Below, in pieces: positions 61,117-64,000 of a stretch of 64,000 nt of DNA (the stretch's first letter is position 1; each line of letters opens with the position of its first letter). The DNA lies in NCBI GenBank assembly GCA_019022495.1, contig JAFEKR010000002.1:2914001-2978000 (forward strand), read 5' to 3'. Both the position numbers and the translations under genes were made by a program. This DNA comes from Epichloe hybrida. Taxonomy: Eukaryota; Ascomycota; Sordariomycetes; Hypocreales; Clavicipitaceae. A model generated the notes under the pieces. That model ran no database searches and was not told the origin of the DNA. It worked only from the letters and a program-made list of their open reading frames with translations.

Positions 61117-64000
61117 CTAGCTACCTAAGAGTAATATAGGGGGGAGAATAACCTAATTTACTAGAACTATACTATATATTACTAAGGATTAGCTAGATAA
61201 TAGTAATACTATAGCTAGGGATATACTATATTCTATAACCTTATTTAAAGCTATACCCTTTACTATAGTAGTAAAAGAGGTAGTAGTTAGGGAGCAAATT
61301 ACCTAGCTTAAGTAACTTAAGGAACTATAGAATTAAGAAAAAAAGCTTACTAACTTAATATAATCTTATAGAGAACTAGTAAAAAGGGGCTAAAAGAATA
61401 GTTTATCCTTAAGCCTTAGTAGCTAAGAAGTTAAGGTCTAAAATATTATAAAACTCTAATACCTTATAAACTTATAGAAGCATAAGATATAGCTTAATAA
61501 CCTTAACTATACCTTTAAGGGGGTAAAGAAAAAGTATTACTAGGATAACCAAAAGATTCTCTTTATACTTAACTATATATATATAAACTATTAGGCTAGA
61601 TAGGACTAATATATTAAAGAATAACTAGCTAATAGTTAGGATTATCCTAAGGATAACTAGAATAAGTTCTAAGACTAGACTCTTACGCTACTTAAAGACT
61701 CTATAAGCTATAATGTATAAATAGCTATATAGCTAGAAAACATAAAGTAAAAGGAGAGCTAGAGTCTTATTAAGTTTAGTATTTACTTAGATTCGCTAGA
61801 GAAACACCTAGAATACACTCTAGAAAAGACCTATGCTCTTATATTCTTTACAAAATTACTTCCTAACTTATAAGATTATATTAACTTACACGCAAATATT
61901 ACTAGTCTGACATAAGAAGATATTATATAACTTACCTAGTAATTCTAGGAGGTAATATTAAAGAATAAGCAAAAGCTAAATAATTTAGAAGAGAAAGGGC
62001 TATATAAGGTAGCTTAACACTAAAGATACAACTCCCTATAAGGGTATTAGCTAAATAGGGACTAAAGAGATAAGGATAAGGACAAGGAAAAGACCCTAGC
62101 TACTTACTTAAATAATAATAAACCACAAGGAAAAAAATAGTACTATAACTATAGTAGTATAGAGCATTTCTTCTATAATTATAATAAGCTAAGGAAAGAC
62201 TAATAAGAAGGTTAGGAAAACTCCTAGAGGTAAAAGTAAAAGCCCTTACCTTTACCTTAGACACTAGGGTACTAGTAGGACGCTAATTTTATATACTAGT
62301 TACTATTTATAGGTATAAAGACATTAAAATGGTAGCAAATCTTAATAGTTACGCTAAGATTAATATTATAAGCGCCTAATTTGTATAGACTTATAAGCTT
62401 AATTAGGCTAAGGCTATAATACTTATCTTAAAGATAGTAGGGGCTCTAATAGTCCCTTAATATAGTGTCTATAAGGTGCTTATTTTAATTAAAGATTTAT
62501 AGGGTAAAGAGAAAAACCTTAAGTTACTATATATAGCTATTAATAAGGACCTAAGAGCAGAGGGAAGCCCTATATTAATTAGAATATATATGCTTATAGA
62601 AGAACACATATATCTTTGCTTATACTTATAAGAATAGTAGTTTAAAAAGAGAAAGGTAGCCTTTTTACTACTAACTCCCTATAAGTTTATAAAGGTAACG
62701 CGTAATAAGATAATTATATATGCTATTATAAGTATAATAGAAGATAAGTTTATCCCTCTTAAAGATAAAGAGGAGGTAAAAGTATATAAAACTATTAAAG
62801 ATATCCTAGAGAAACTATATAAATTTAAAGATATGTTTATATTAGATAAGGTAGGGAGCCTCCTATTAAAGAAGTTAACTAACTATGTAATTAATCTTAT
62901 ACTAGAAGCTATACCCCTATATAAACTAATCTATCCTCTCTCCTAAAGCAAACTTAGGGAGCTCTAGGAATATATTAATAATAACCTAAAGAAAGGCTAG
63001 ATAAGATCCTTAAAGAGCCTAGCGGGCGCGCCTATCCTATTTATACTAAAGAAAAATAGAATACTATAGCTATACATTAACTATTAAGGGCTTAATAAGG
63101 TAACGTAGAAGAATTACTACGCTTTCCCCCTAATTTCAAAGATCCTTAATTAATACTAAGGGGCCTATTTCTTTTCTAAGATTAATATTAAGGATACGTA
63201 CTACTAAATTTATATTAAAGAAGGCAACAAATAGAAGATAGCTTTTTATATATATTATAGGCACTACAAGTACCTTATAATGCCTTTTAGGTTAATAAAT
63301 GCCTTAGCTACTTTCTAGAGTTATATTTATAAGGCACTATATAAGCTAGTTAATACTATTTATATAGTATATTTACATAATATTTTAATTTTCTCTAAGA
63401 TAAAGGAGGAGCAGACTAAATATATTAAGTAAGTTCTTAAATATATAAGATTAGTAAAGTTATATACAAAACCCTCTAAGTACTCTTTCTATAAAGAATT
63501 AGTAAAATTCCTAGGATTTATCCTTTCTATTAATAGGATATTAATAGATACTCACTAGGTTAATATAATTAGAGAATAGAAGGAGCTAATAAGTTTTAAG
63601 GACATATAGTTATTTCTTAGGTTCTATAACTTCTATTAATGGTTTATCTATAAATACTCTAGGATTATAACACCTCTTTATACGCTAATATAGGGCAGTT
63701 AAAATAGCATCTAGACTAGGAGGTTTATATTTAGAGAAAAGGAGCGATTAGCGTTTAACTAGCTAAAAGATACCTTTTAGTAAGCGCCTTTACTCTAACA
63801 CTATAACCTAAGTTAAGCGGTGTGTATTAAGATAGATACCTTGATTTTTATAATAGTAGGAATCCTATCTTAGCAGGATAATAAGGGCTGTTAGTATCTA
63901 GTAGCCTTTTAGTTAAGGAAGTTTATAGATACTAAACATAATTACAGTATAGCTAATTAAGAGTTACTTACTATAGTAAAGTTATTTAAATACTAGTAAT
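61117..64000 (+). pseudogene. G3 gag-pol relic (5' part)
   Basis: Plus-strand Gypsy polyprotein. The gag CCHC knuckle at 62141-62182 reads Y-Y-N-Y-S-S-I-E-H-F-F-Y-N-Y, keeping only the His. The protease DTG reads D-T-R at 62260-62268, as in G1. RT starts near 62740 (FKDMF, then GLNKV at about 63090). The catalytic Y-L-D-D reads Y-L-H-N at 63370-63381; the Asp-to-His change (GAT to CAT) is not a RIP transition. RNase H is visible at about 63840-64000 (GILSQQDNKGC, RKFIDTKHNYSIA, ELLTIVKLFKY) and is cut by the window end. Stops are throughout. Confidence 0.88.

Larger units (their letters stand above)
60910..64000 (+). mobile_element. Gypsy element G3, 5' half, runs off the window
   Basis: A plus-strand Ty3/Gypsy element of the same family as G1, inserted into the gag of B3. 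It starts TGAGGCCCCACTCATAAC. LTR, gag, protease, RT and the start of RNase H are present before the window ends at 64000. It is the top layer at this end (G3 in B3 in C3 in G2). Its mutation level is similar to that of G1. Confidence 0.93.

Overview
This window holds no intact host gene. It is a 64-kb block of nested, inactivated transposable elements from a filamentous ascomycete-type fungus. TA, TAG and CTAG dominate and CA/TG are scarce. Every recognisable pol gene is broken by TAA/TAG stops where Gln or Trp codons are expected, and catalytic Asp, Cys and His codons have become Asn and Tyr. That is the signature of repeat-induced point mutation (RIP, CpA to TpA on both strands). No rRNA, tRNA, CRISPR array or intact ORF was found.

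Layout, oldest to youngest. The base layer is one Ty3/Gypsy-like element on the + strand (called G2 here), whose remains run from 5709 to 46566: part of a 5' LTR, gag with a double zinc knuckle, reverse transcriptase, RNase H, integrase, a polypurine tract and part of a 3' LTR. Copia elements broke into it: A1 (5816-12419) in its 5' LTR; B1 (12894-19700), C1 (19959-26324) and C2 (26548-32923) in its gag; B2 (35934-42736) between RNase H and integrase. All five are full length, coded on the - strand, with two LTRs and 5-bp target duplications (GTTAA, TAAAC, ATAAG, ATAAG, TATAC). A chromodomain-bearing Gypsy element G1 (1-5708, - strand, cut by the window edge) cuts the 5' LTR of G2.

The right part is a second nest. 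A + strand copia of family C (C3, from 46567) lies in the 3' LTR of G2. C3 is split by a hAT-like DNA element H1 (50139-58787; 8-bp duplication TCCCTATT; ends CAGAGCAT/ATGCTCTG), and H1 is split by copia A2 (51805-58567; ATATA). C3 is also interrupted at 59344 by copia B3 (+), and B3 is interrupted at 60910 by Gypsy G3 (+), of the same family as G1, which runs off the window.

Three copia families (A: 258-bp LTRs; B: 307-310 bp; C: 296 bp) share gag-PR-INT-RT-RNase H order, a gag zinc knuckle with ligands in the order C-C-C-H, an RT catalytic motif reading QTDD (now QTNN or QTND) and a common 14-base block just inside the coding-sense 5' LTR. RIP damage is not even: in every full-length element the outer ends of both LTRs are much less mutated than their inner ends. 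A gene-free, RIP-saturated, chromovirus-containing block like this suits pericentromeric or other constitutive heterochromatin, but the sequence alone cannot place it on a chromosome.
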